Assembly (NCBI RefSeq): GCF_036924715.1
Contig: NZ_JAZHSB010000001.1
Coordinates: 7,059,001 to 7,123,000, forward strand
Direction of reading: 5' to 3'
Length of the DNA stretch: 64,000 bases
Origin: Bradyrhizobium sp. AZCC 1721
GTDB taxonomy: Bacteria; Pseudomonadota; Alphaproteobacteria; Rhizobiales; Xanthobacteraceae
Below, piece after piece: positions 47,505 through 55,984 of this stretch (position 1 is its first letter; the number at the start of each line of letters is the position of its first letter). Position numbers and translations under genes: made by a program. The notes beneath the pieces were generated by a model, which had not been told where the DNA came from, searched no databases, and was given only the letters and a program-made list of their open reading frames with translations.

Positions 47505-48164
47505 TCAACTCCGCTGCCCGGAGATCGTGCCGATAAATGCCTCCACCATGGGCAGAATATTCTTCACGATGACATCGATGCCCTCGGCGGTCGGATGAAT
47601 TCCGTCGGCCTGGTTGAGCTTGGCCTCGCTCGCAACCCCCTCCAGGAAAAATGGGTAGAGCGGCACGCCGAACGATTTGGATAGCTCCGGATAGATGGCG
47701 TTGAAGCGCGCCGCATATTCGCTGCCGTAATTGGGCGGCGCCAGCATCCCGCACAAGAGAACCGCGATCTTGCGCGCCTTCAGCCGGGTCAGGATATCGC
47801 TCAGCGCCGCGCGGGTGACGGCGGGGTCGATGCCGCGGAGCGCATCGTTGGCGCCGAGTTCGAGAATCACAGCCTCAGTTCCCTCCGGGATCGACCAGTC
47901 CAGCCGGTCGCGACCGCCGGACGTGGTATCGCCGGACACTCCGGCGTTGATCATATCGACCTTTATCCCCTTGTCGCTTAACGCTTTTTGCAGGCGGGCG
48001 GGGAACGCTGCCGGCGCAGACAGGCCGAGGCCAGCGCTCAAGGAATCACCGAGGACGACCATTTTGACCGGTTTGGCGGGTGCAGTGGCCGGGGCTTGAG
48101 TCTGGGCCAAAACCGGCCCGGCCGTCATCAAAGCCACAATCAACACGCGTATGTGCGCAAACAT
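47505..48164 (-). CDS. tesA: Arylesterase/thioesterase, GDSL family
   Basis: A 220-residue periplasmic SGNH hydrolase. A signal peptide (MFAHIRVLIVALMTAGPVLAQ) precedes VVLGDSLSAG, with the catalytic Ser, then ELGANDALRG and the DGIHPTAEG Asp-His block. The ATG at 48164 gives the best signal peptide; an ATG at 48215 is possible. The divergent ABC transporter starts 50 bases away, as in the tesA-ybbA-ybbP arrangement of E. coli. Confidence 0.93.
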   Translation of the reverse strand: MFAHIRVLIVALMTAGPVLAQTQAPATAPAKPVKMVVLGDSLSAGLGLSAPAAFPARLQKALSDKGIKVDMINAGVSGDTTSGGRDRLDWSIPEGTEAVILELGANDALRGIDPAVTRAALSDILTRLKARKIAVLLCGMLAPPNYGSEYAARFNAIYPELSKSFGVPLYPFFLEGVASEAKLNQADGIHPTAEGIDVIVKNILPMVEAFIGTISGQRS

Positions 48165-48213
48165 CCGTTTCAAGCCCTCGACCCGAGCGGTGGAAGTGCC
48201 ATATGACCGAGCC

Positions 48214-48927
48214 ATGGACAGTCTCATCGAACCCTCTTCACTGACCGGCGTCGGGCCGGACACCATTTCCATCTCCAACGTCAACCTCTCGCTCGGCACA
48301 GGCGCCGCACGCGTTCATATCCTGAAAGATATCAGCCTTCGTGTGGCATCCGGCGAGGCGATCGGCCTGATCGGGCCGTCAGGTTCGGGCAAATCGACCT
48401 TGCTGATGGTGATGGCGGGGTTGGAACGTCCTGACAGCGGAGAGGTGGTGGTCAACGGCACGCCGTTCAATGCCCTCGACGAGGACGCCCTCGCCCGCTT
48501 CCGCGGCCGCCAGGTCGGCATCGTGTTCCAGTCGTTTCATCTGATCCCGACCATGACGGCGCTGGAAAACGTGGCCGTGCCGCTGGAGCTTGCCGGTAGC
48601 CCCGACGCGGCGGAGCGCGCGGCGAAGGAATTGGCGTCGGTCGGCCTCGGCGAGCGCCTGCATCATTACCCGACCCAATTGTCCGGTGGCGAACAGCAGC
48701 GCGTGGCGCTGGCTCGCGCCCTGGCACCCGATCCCGCCATTCTCGTCGCGGACGAGCCGACGGGCAATCTCGATGAAACCACCGGCAAGCAGATCGTCGA
48801 CATGCTCTTCACCAAACATGCCGAGCGCGGCATGACGCTGGTGCTGGTGACGCACGACAGCTCGCTGGCGCAGCGCTGCGACCGCGTGGTGCGGCTGCGC
48901 TCAGGCCGGATCGACGGGCACTCATGA
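48214..48927 (+). CDS. ABC transporter ATP-binding protein (YbbA-like)
   Basis: A 237-residue MacB/LolD-type ATPase. Walker A is GPSGSGKST, the Q loop is in VGIVFQSF, the signature LSGGEQQRVALARAL and Walker B LVADEP, followed by the His switch in THDSS. The ATG at 48214 is chosen over an in-frame start at 48151. Its stop overlaps the permease start by four bases. Confidence 0.94.
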   Translation: MDSLIEPSSLTGVGPDTISISNVNLSLGTGAARVHILKDISLRVASGEAIGLIGPSGSGKSTLLMVMAGLERPDSGEVVVNGTPFNALDEDALARFRGRQVGIVFQSFHLIPTMTALENVAVPLELAGSPDAAERAAKELASVGLGERLHHYPTQLSGGEQQRVALARALAPDPAILVADEPTGNLDETTGKQIVDMLFTKHAERGMTLVLVTHDSSLAQRCDRVVRLRSGRIDGHS

Positions 48928-51494
48928 CCGCGATTTCCGAGCCGGTCTACAAGAGCCGCGCATCCTCGCTGGCGCCGCGTTACGCGCTTCGCGAATTGCG
49001 CGGCGGCTTGCGCGGCTTCTACGTCTTCATCGCCTGCATCGCGCTCGGCGTCATGGCAATTGCCGGCGTCGGCTCGGTGGCGGCAAGCCTTAGCGAAGGT
49101 CTGACCCGCGAGGGCCGAACATTGCTCGGCGGCGACGTCGCATTCTCGCTGATCCAGCGTGAGGCCAAGCCGGAGGAACTCGCTTTCCTGCGCGCGCGCG
49201 GCCAGGTGTCGGTCGCGGCCGCGCTGCGGGTGATGGCCCGCGCCAGCGACGGCAAGCTGGCGCTGGTCGAGCTCAAGGCGGTCGACGGCAACTATCCGAT
49301 GCTCGGACAGTTGACGCTTGATCCCCAAATGCCGACGTCGGATCTGCTGGCTGAACGCGATGGCGCGTTCGGCGCGGCGGTCGATTCCACCCTGCTGGCG
49401 CGGCTCGATCTCAAGCTCGGCGACCGCATCGGCATCGGCAATGCCACGGTCCAGATTCGCAGCGTGGTTGGCGCCGAGCCGGACAAGCTCGCCGGCAATG
49501 TCGGCCTGGGCCCGCGCGTACTGGTCAGCGAGCAGAGCCTGCGCGCCAGCGGATTGCTGCAGCCGGGTAGCCTGGTGCGCTGGATGTACCGGGTTAAATT
49601 GCCGGACAATGCGGCCGACGAACGCGCCGCCGCCCAATTGGTCAACAGCGCCCGGAGCGCCTTGCCGGAAGCCGGCTGGTGGATCCGCAGCCGCGACAAT
49701 GCCTCGCCGCAGCTCGAACGCACCATCAACCGCTTCACCCAATTCCTGACGCTGGTTGGCCTCGCGGCCCTTCTGGTCGGCGGCGTCGGCGTCGCTAATG
49801 CCGTCAAGAGCCATATCGATCGCCGACGCGACGTCATCGCCTCGTTCAAGGCGCTTGGCGCCACCGGGCGCGACGTCTTCACCATCTACCTGACGCAGGT
49901 GATCGTGCTCGCCGGGATCGGCTCGATGATCGGGCTTGCCGCCGGCGCGGCCTTGCCGTTTGTCATCGTCGGCCTGTTCGGCAAGCTGCTGCCGCTGCCG
50001 GTGATCCCTGCCCTGCACGCCGACGAACTGGCGCTGTCGTTCCTCTACGGCCTGCTCACCGCGCTCGCCTTCGGGCTGTGGCCGCTCGGCCGGGTCCATG
50101 ATGTCCCGGTCGCGGCATTGTTCCGCGAAGAGGTCGCCCGCGAATGGCACCGTCCGCGCTGGAGCTATCTCGCGCTGATGGCCGTGGTGATCGTGCTCCT
50201 GGTCGCGGTCGCGATCGGGCTGGCCTATGACAAGCGGGTCGCCGCCGTGTTCGTCGTCGCTTCGGTTGCGGTGTTTGCACTGTTGCGCGGCGTCGCTGCC
50301 GGCCTGATGGCGCTGGCGCGGCGCCTGCCGCGGTCCAGCATCACCATGCTGCGGCTGGCGATCGCCAATATCTACCGGCCCGGCGCGCTGACGCCGTCGG
50401 TTGTGATGTCGCTCGGGCTGGGGCTCGCGGTCCTCGTCACCATTACCCAGATCGACGGCAACCTGCGCCGGCAGTTCCTGGCCGCGCTGCCGGAGCGGGC
50501 GCCCTCATTCTACTTCATCGACATTCCGACCGCCGACGCCGACCGCTTCGGCGCCTTCCTCAAGCAGATCGCGCCGCAATCTACCGTCGACGACGTGCCG
50601 ATGCTGCGCGGGCGCATCGTTGCCGCCCGCGGCGTCAGGGCGGACGAACTCAAACCCTCGCAGGATACCGAATGGGTGCTGCAGAGTGACCGCGGCCTGA
50701 CCTATACCGGCGAAGTTCCAAAAGGCTCGAAGGTGGTCGAAGGCGAATGGTGGAGCGCGGACTACAAGGGGCCGCCGCTGGTCTCGCTGGAGAAGAAGAT
50801 CGCCGACGGGCTGAAGCTCAAGATCGGCGACGAGATCGTCGTCAACGTGCTCGGCCGCGACATCGCGGCCAAAATCGGCAATCTGCGCAACGTCGACTGG
50901 CAGGGGCTCGGCATCAATTTCGTGCTGGTGTTCTCACCCAACGCCTTCAGGGGCGCGCCGCACAGCCATGTCGCGACCCTATCGGAGCTCCACCCCGACC
51001 CGGCAGGCGACGCCCGAATCATCAAGCAGGTGGCGGACGCCTTTCCGATGGTGACCAGCGTTCGGGTCCGCGAGGCGCTCGATACCGTCGGCACCGTCGT
51101 CACCAACCTCGTGCTCGCCATCCGCGGCGCCAGTGCAGTGACGCTGATCTCGGCGATCCTGGTGCTCGGCGGCGCGCTCGCCGCAGGCCATCGCCACCGG
51201 GTCTATGACGCGGTCATCCTGAAGACGCTCGGCGCAACCCGGGCGCGCCTGCTCGGGGCCTATGCGCTCGAGTATCTCATGATCGGCCTCGCGACGGCCA
51301 TATTCGGCGTGATCGCGGGCTCGATCGCGGCATGGCTGATCGTGACCAGGCTGATGACGCTCAGCTTCATCTGGCAGGCCGGCAGCGCGGCCGGGGTGGT
51401 CGCAGCCGCCCTGATCGTCACGGTGGGGCTGGGGCTCGCCGGAACGTTGTTGGCCCTGAACCAAAAGCCGGCCAGCGTGTTACGGAATTTGTGA
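48924..51494 (+). CDS. FtsX-like permease (YbbP-like)
   Basis: An 856-residue inner-membrane permease with an N-terminal segment, a periplasmic MacB-PCD-like domain, and two FtsX domains (starting near RFTQFLTLVGLAALLVGGVG and at SAVTLISAILVLGGALAAG). The duplicated VKSHIDRRRDVIASFKALGATG and VYDAVILKTLGATRARLLGAY motifs are typical. With its ABC partner it probably exports lipids or lipid-linked molecules, and the tesA neighbour supports an acyl-related role, which is inference. Confidence 0.93.
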   Translation: MTAISEPVYKSRASSLAPRYALRELRGGLRGFYVFIACIALGVMAIAGVGSVAASLSEGLTREGRTLLGGDVAFSLIQREAKPEELAFLRARGQVSVAAALRVMARASDGKLALVELKAVDGNYPMLGQLTLDPQMPTSDLLAERDGAFGAAVDSTLLARLDLKLGDRIGIGNATVQIRSVVGAEPDKLAGNVGLGPRVLVSEQSLRASGLLQPGSLVRWMYRVKLPDNAADERAAAQLVNSARSALPEAGWWIRSRDNASPQLERTINRFTQFLTLVGLAALLVGGVGVANAVKSHIDRRRDVIASFKALGATGRDVFTIYLTQVIVLAGIGSMIGLAAGAALPFVIVGLFGKLLPLPVIPALHADELALSFLYGLLTALAFGLWPLGRVHDVPVAALFREEVAREWHRPRWSYLALMAVVIVLLVAVAIGLAYDKRVAAVFVVASVAVFALLRGVAAGLMALARRLPRSSITMLRLAIANIYRPGALTPSVVMSLGLGLAVLVTITQIDGNLRRQFLAALPERAPSFYFIDIPTADADRFGAFLKQIAPQSTVDDVPMLRGRIVAARGVRADELKPSQDTEWVLQSDRGLTYTGEVPKGSKVVEGEWWSADYKGPPLVSLEKKIADGLKLKIGDEIVVNVLGRDIAAKIGNLRNVDWQGLGINFVLVFSPNAFRGAPHSHVATLSELHPDPAGDARIIKQVADAFPMVTSVRVREALDTVGTVVTNLVLAIRGASAVTLISAILVLGGALAAGHRHRVYDAVILKTLGATRARLLGAYALEYLMIGLATAIFGVIAGSIAAWLIVTRLMTLSFIWQAGSAAGVVAAALIVTVGLGLAGTLLALNQKPASVLRNL

Positions 51495-51736
51495 CAATTT
51501 GTAGCGGCGGAAGGCAGGGGTTAATACTGCTTTTACCCGGAAATCGTCGCGAGAAGCGACATTCAGCCGCGCGTGGAAGCTTGCATCGAATGTGCTAGTT
51601 TCCCACATACCAGCCAAGATCAGTGGCCGGGTTGATGACGTAAGATTAACGTCGGCAGATCGGGACATCTGAGATAGAAATCTAACCGGCGCCGCAAACC
51701 CTTGCGCTCCGCCGGGCAACCAACGGGAATTCGACC

Positions 51737-52528
51737 ATGTCGGACCTAGACCGTAACTACGCTTCTCCTTTCGGCCGGGCTGCCGGACGCGTTGACGCTG
51801 CGGCCGTCGATGCCGGTCTGCGCGCCTACATGCTGCGCATCTACAACTACATGAGCATCGGCCTGGCGATCACCGGCCTTGCGGCGCTCGGCGTCTACAT
51901 GGCCGCGGTGACCACCGACCAGGCCGGCGCCGTCGCCAGGTTCGGCAACGCCTACCTGACGCAGTTCGGCTACGCGATGTATGTCAGCCCGCTGAAGTGG
52001 CTGTTCATCCTCGCGCCGCTGGCGATGGTGTTCGCGATCTCGGCGGGCATCAACCGGCTGCGGCCCGCGACCGCCCAGATGCTGTTCTGGGTGTTCTCGG
52101 CGCTGATGGGCATTTCGCTGTCGTCGATCTTCCTGGTGTATACGCACACCTCGATCGTTCGGGTGTTCTTCATCACCGCGGCGACCTTCGGTGCGCTCAG
52201 CCTTTATGGCTACACCACCAAGCGTGACATGAGCGGCATGGGGTCGTTCCTGTTCATGGGTCTGATCGGCGTCATCATCGCGAGCCTGGTAAACCTGTTC
52301 CTGGCGAGTTCGATGCTGCAGTTCATCGTCTCGGTGGTCGGCGTGCTGGTGTTCGCGGGCCTCACCGCCTGGGATACCCAGCGGCTGAAGAACGAGTACA
52401 TCTACGGCTACGCTTCGGGAGGCGCTGACGTTGAAGAGCGTGCGGCGATTACCGGCGCACTGTCGCTCTACCTGAACTTCATCAACCTGTTCACGCTGCT
52501 CCTGCAGCTCCTCGGCCAGCGCGACTAA
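51737..52528 (+). CDS. BAX inhibitor-1 family (YccA/YbhL-like) membrane protein
   Basis: A 263-residue protein with seven membrane segments. The N-terminus is SDLDRNYASPFGRAAGRVDAAAVDAGL, then AYMLRIYNYMSIGLAITGLAA; it ends in LSLYLNFINLFTLLLQLLGQRD. YccA relatives control FtsH in Gram-negative bacteria, which is a possible role. The 242 bases before it carry a TTAA-N7-TTTAC sequence at 51521-51536 that is one base from the CtrA consensus. Confidence 0.92.
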   Translation: MSDLDRNYASPFGRAAGRVDAAAVDAGLRAYMLRIYNYMSIGLAITGLAALGVYMAAVTTDQAGAVARFGNAYLTQFGYAMYVSPLKWLFILAPLAMVFAISAGINRLRPATAQMLFWVFSALMGISLSSIFLVYTHTSIVRVFFITAATFGALSLYGYTTKRDMSGMGSFLFMGLIGVIIASLVNLFLASSMLQFIVSVVGVLVFAGLTAWDTQRLKNEYIYGYASGGADVEERAAITGALSLYLNFINLFTLLLQLLGQRD

Positions 52529-52554
52529 GCGCCGCCGATCAGGTTCAAGGGTTA

Positions 52555-52582
52555 AAGCCCCGGCCTCGCGGCCGGGGCTTTT
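52555..52582 (+). terminator. Intrinsic terminator after BI-1 gene
   Basis: AGCCCCGGCC (52556-52565) and GGCCGGGGCT (52570-52579) form a perfect 10-base-pair stem with a TCGC loop and T-rich tail. Confidence 0.88.
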
Positions 52583-52693
52583 GTTTTGCTCAGTCACCGT
52601 CAGTCCCGGCTTGCCGCCTTCACTAAAGCTTCGGCGACCGGGTGCGCTTGGGCCCGGCGAAGCCTTGGCGGAGAAGCCTCGGCGGAGACGGGA

Positions 52694-52796
52694 CCCGGGC
52701 ATCCACGCCCTGCGCCGTGGCGACAAAGACGTGGATGGCCGGGCATAGGCGAGCGGAAGCGACGCCGTCCTTCAGACGGCTATGCCCGGCCATGAC
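52694..52796 (-). repeat. Dispersed hairpin repeat, family A copy 3
   Basis: On the minus strand it begins GTCATGGCCGGGCATAGCC, then GCCCGGCCATCCACGTCTTTG, and ends GGATGCCCGGG. Same order as copies 1 and 2, in the same orientation. It lies in the 312-base gap before the acetyltransferase gene, which otherwise holds only the terminator. Confidence 0.8.
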
Positions 52797-52840
52797 GGAA
52801 AGAGCGTTGATCCAGATTTGTCGCCTGATATCCTTTCCCC

Positions 52841-53371
52841 ATGTCCGCTGCCGAAATCCGGCCCGCCACCGAGGCCGACCTCCCCGCCATCACCGAGATC
52901 TACGAGCACGCGGTGCGCTACGGCACCGCCACGTTCGAACTCATCCCGCCCGACCTCGCCGAGATGACCCGGCGATTCAGGGCGCTGTCGGATGGCGGCT
53001 TTCCCTATTTGGTCGCCGCCGTCGAAGGCCAGGCGATCGGATACGCCTATGCCGGCCCCTACCGGCCACGGCCGGCCTATCGCTTCACGGTGGAGAATTC
53101 GGTCTATTTGAAGCCGGCCACGCACCGGCGCGGTATCGGCCTGCAACTGATGCAGCGGCTGATCGCCGAATGCGAGGCGCGCGGCTACCGGCAGATGATC
53201 GCGGTCATCGGCGACTCCGCCAACGCCGGCTCGATCGGCGTTCACACCAAATGCGGCTTCCAGATGATCGGGACGCATCCCAGCGTCGGCCTCAAGTTCG
53301 GCCGCTGGCTGGACACGGTCATGATGCAGCGCGCGCTCGGCGAAGGCAGCACGACGGTCCCCGCCTCGTAG
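52841..53371 (+). CDS. GNAT acetyltransferase (phosphinothricin/methionine sulfone type)
   Basis: A 176-residue GNAT with IRPATEADLPAITEIYEHAV at the start, the acetyl-CoA motif YLKPATHRRGIGLQLMQRLIAECE and a late NAGSIGVHTKCGF. This order is characteristic of Pat/MddA-type acetyltransferases acting on phosphinothricin-like or methionine sulfone compounds; the real substrate is not known. The ATG is well placed with TTTCCCC upstream but no strong ribosome site. Confidence 0.9.
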   Translation: MSAAEIRPATEADLPAITEIYEHAVRYGTATFELIPPDLAEMTRRFRALSDGGFPYLVAAVEGQAIGYAYAGPYRPRPAYRFTVENSVYLKPATHRRGIGLQLMQRLIAECEARGYRQMIAVIGDSANAGSIGVHTKCGFQMIGTHPSVGLKFGRWLDTVMMQRALGEGSTTVPAS

Positions 53372-53482
53372 TCTGGCCACGCGTGCACCTCTTTGGCGGT
53401 ACACCGCAGGGCCCAGACTCAAAATCGCGAAAACAACCCCATGCAAAGTAGAATGGGCCCCGGCTCGCAGCAGCCCGGCCGA

Positions 53483-53854
53483 TTAAACCACCGCCAGCTT
53501 GCGGTCGATCACCAGCAGCACGCGCTCGAGTTCGTGGCCGCGGCGCAGGATCAGTCCGGTCGCCGAGATCACGCTGTACATGCCCTGCTTGCGCGCGAGC
53601 CGCGGATCTTTCTCGATGCGATAGATCGGAACTTCGGAAGCGCGGCGGAATACGGAGAACACCGCGCGGTCTTTCAGAAAGTCGATGGCATAGTCGCGCC
53701 ACTCGCCGTCGGCGACCATGCGCCCATACAGATTGAGGATACGGTTGAGTTCGAGACGATTGAACGTGACGCGATTCGGCGGCGTGCTCGCAGTGGCGAC
53801 GCGCGCCACTGCGCGGCTATCGCTTGGATCGGTGTCCTCCGATATCAGGGTCAT
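53483..53854 (-). CDS. DUF2794 domain-containing protein
   Basis: A 123-residue small cytosolic protein conserved in alphaproteobacteria. The core reads FNRLELNRILNLYGRMVADGEWRDYAIDFLKDRAVFSVFRRASEVPIYRIEK. Function unknown. The ATG at 53854 gives MTLISEDTDPSDS; a longer in-frame start at 53875 is less likely. It is convergent with the acetyltransferase gene, 112 bases apart. Confidence 0.9.
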   Translation of the reverse strand: MTLISEDTDPSDSRAVARVATASTPPNRVTFNRLELNRILNLYGRMVADGEWRDYAIDFLKDRAVFSVFRRASEVPIYRIEKDPRLARKQGMYSVISATGLILRRGHELERVLLVIDRKLAVV

Positions 53855-54051
53855 GGAGCGCCTCCTGTCATCCAATTTACATGATCGCGCTAACCGCGGG
53901 GCGCCGCAAGGGGGTGCAAATACGAAGGAAACTGCGGCGGATGGCCCGATATCGCTGGAAATATCGATTCACGGGATCGTTAGCGGAATCTTATTGCTGC
54001 CCTACTTCCGCCAACCGTCCGCCCCGCTAGATTGCGAAAAGAAAATCCTGC

Positions 54052-54172
54052 GTTGGCCCGGTCCTTTCGGTTCCGGATTCCTCAGCCCCCAGCCCCCCGG
54101 GGCCGTCGGGATCGGGCCTGTTCGCAGAGGGAGTTAATCCCGATACTGGGCCAACGAAAGTTGGTCCTTTTT
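54052..54172 (+). ncRNA. Candidate structured RNA with intrinsic terminator
   Basis: GGGCCAAC (54148-54155) pairs with GTTGGTCC (54160-54167) around a GAAA loop and is followed by TTTTT, a convincing intrinsic terminator. The same GGGCCAAC can instead pair with GTTGGCCC at 54052-54059, so terminator and an alternative fold compete. In between, CGGGAT and ATCCCG segments give more pairing. No plus-strand gene precedes it, so a small RNA or attenuator is suggested but not proven. Confidence 0.4.
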
Positions 54173-54276
54173 CGTTTGGGGGACTGTTCTCGCAGATGTT
54201 ACGCGCGGCCCTGACTTCGCCGATTATGCGACGCTGATTCAAGGTGGGAGAAAAAGTTAGGCCGCGTAGTCCGGAG

Positions 54277-54351
54277 CTAACTAATGTAATAACAATAGCT
54301 GCAGCGAAGGTTGCAGGCGCGAATGGCCTTGATCACCACCAAGTTGATCAT
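54277..54351 (-). pseudogene. Radical SAM N-terminal fragment
   Basis: A 24-codon frame begins with ATG seven bases after AGGAGG and encodes IKAIRACNLRCSYCYY, containing the CxxxCxxC iron-sulfur motif of radical SAM enzymes, then stops at a TAG. No continuing frame of the enzyme is visible on either side, so this is probably the 5' stump of a lost gene. Similar N-termini start SPASM-type peptide maturases, but the family cannot be assigned from 24 residues. Confidence 0.55.
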
Positions 54352-54571
54352 GATGATGCCTCCTCCGCTCGCGGACGGACACCTTCGAAGCCATAGTAAA
54401 AGGCAAATGCTGGCGGGCGACAACCCACAGGTTAGGACCATGGGCCCCTCAACCCCGGCTTGGAACTCGCTAAAGCCGCTTTGCTTGACCGCGCCGCTGT
54501 TACAAATCAATCAGGCGCGACTGGTGCTCCGACCTATCCTTCTGCGATCTTGTGGTTACGGCGGAGTCGAT

Positions 54572-54971
54572 TTAAGCAAACCGTAAGGTCAATTGCCGCC
54601 GATCAGGCCCATCATGGCGCTCGACAGAATCTGAGAGCGAGGAGGGCAGTTCGCGCATCTGCAGATCGCACCGGCGGCGTAATTCTCTGGCGACATCTTC
54701 GGGCCACCGCTCGGCAGTATTGAAGGCAATGACGTCAAGGGATTGCTGTATTGGCCGCTCATCAGATCCTGAATGACCGTTCGAGATCGGTGGCTTCGTA
54801 GTCGGCTTCCCGCAAAGCCCGTCCCAGTCGGCCGGAATAATCTGCCATCAGGTAGATTGTTTCGTCAAACTCATGGGGCAATCGATGGCGTCCAGTTGGA
54901 CCTACGCATTTCGAAACTCCACGCCACTCACAATGCCGCCTCAACTCGCCAGTGCCAAATCGTTCCCGCAA
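54572..54971 (-). pseudogene. Frameshifted conserved hypothetical protein
   Basis: One frame encodes FDETIYLMADYSGRLGRALREADYEATD, the next VIQDLMSGQYSNP, and a third AFNTAERWPEDVARELRRRC then LPSSLSDSVERHD, ending in TAA at 54572. Joining them needs two frameshifts near 54770 and 54714. The joined product would resemble a short Rhizobiales protein of unknown function that I recall having IAFNTAEGW. It is therefore a recent pseudogene, or the sequence has two errors. Confidence 0.65.
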
Positions 54972-55161
54972 ATCCGGCTCGCTATGCGTAAGTGAGCTCC
55001 GCGTCAGTCACGCTTCCGCGAAAGGTCTATTTGATTGACGACCTCGTTGATTTGACACACATTAAAGTTGTGCATTAGCTCGCTCGGGTTCGGGGCGCAG
55101 CCCGGAATTCTTCTCTCGATTGATCACTCGCCTCCGTTCCCATTTTAAGAGGAGAGATGTG

Positions 55162-55368
55162 ATGGCAAGGACGACAAGAGAAAGTGATGCTGGAAACGAA
55201 GCTTTCGGAATCAGCAAAAACGTCGCACAGCACAAGCCAGGCGTGGATGTCGCGGCCGAAGTGAAAGACGAAGGCGCCGGCAACGATCGGTTCCAACGCA
55301 GCGAAAAAAAGGATATTCCGCGCGGCACACTTGCAGAACGCATCGCCAAGTCCACAAAGGGACGCTGA
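55162..55368 (+). CDS. Small hypothetical protein, first of a two-gene cassette
   Basis: A 68-residue hydrophilic protein (ARTTRESDAGNEAFGISKNV... IPRGTLAERIAKSTKGR) without membrane segments or a known domain. A GGAGAG ribosome site precedes the ATG. Its TGA is two bases before the next start codon, so the pair is an operon. Confidence 0.65.
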   Translation: MARTTRESDAGNEAFGISKNVAQHKPGVDVAAEVKDEGAGNDRFQRSEKKDIPRGTLAERIAKSTKGR

Positions 55369-55370
55369 CG

Positions 55371-55751
55371 ATGGGAACCGGCCATTCTCAAGTGACCTTC
55401 ACCAACTCGTATGGGAAAAAGTTGTTCGTCGCTTACATGCGGCGCGATTTTGCCTGCCAGGACCAGTGCGGCGGCATCTGGGACGTTCTCGGCTGGATCA
55501 ATCTAGATCCGGGCGAGACGGAGACCCGCGCGAACCCGACTAGTAATCGGTGGTATTATTACTACGCGGAAGCCGTGGACGGGGCGGTATGGAACGGTCC
55601 ATACGTGGCCGAAGTCACGCAATCAAAATTCGAGAAATGCACGTGTCTTGGCGTTGTTATCGTCAACGGACCATCTACTAACCCCTACCACGACGTGGGT
55701 TTCCGAGAACTCGACAATAAAACCTATTCTGGCGTGAATTTTGTTCCCTAG
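55371..55751 (+). CDS. DUF1036-like small protein
   Basis: A 126-residue protein without a signal peptide. It has the GWINLDPGETETR then YYYYAEAVDG and WNGPY order recalling DUF1036 proteins, plus CQDQCGG and CTC cysteine pairs not typical of that family. Role unknown. It is coupled to the preceding gene. The assignment rests on a loose pattern match. Confidence 0.6.
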   Translation: MGTGHSQVTFTNSYGKKLFVAYMRRDFACQDQCGGIWDVLGWINLDPGETETRANPTSNRWYYYYAEAVDGAVWNGPYVAEVTQSKFEKCTCLGVVIVNGPSTNPYHDVGFRELDNKTYSGVNFVP

Positions 55752-55984
55752 CGATGGTTGAGCGGGTCGACCCCACCAACGCGGCACTCTTTCGGGGAAA
55801 CACTTTTCGGGGAATACGGCCCGACTGTCTCTGAGGAGTCAGAGTGAGCAGCCAGAAGTGATAATCGGCCTCGGCGGGCACGCCGGCGCGCCGCCCGATG
55901 GATATGGACGTCGTGGAAGAAGAACTATCATGGAAGTCCGGCCGCACGTCCGCGCCGCGCTTGCCGCAGGCTTGGCAGACATAA

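Larger units (their letters stand above)
53855..55161. other. Decayed accessory stretch
   Basis: About 1.3 kb without an intact gene. It has lower GC and more mixed codons than its neighbours and contains a terminator-tipped structured segment, a truncated radical SAM frame and a frameshifted pseudogene, annotated separately. Between 54976 and 55161 I see only a possible promoter region for the small genes that follow. Confidence 0.6.

Noticed and set aside
48666..50150. 494-codon minus-strand frame opposite the ABC/FtsX genes
   Set aside because: Antisense shadow of genes with clear ABC and FtsX motifs.
54027..54242. 71-codon minus-strand frame over the structured segment
   Set aside because: Its Gly/Pro-rich translation follows from inverted repeats; no ribosome site or family match.
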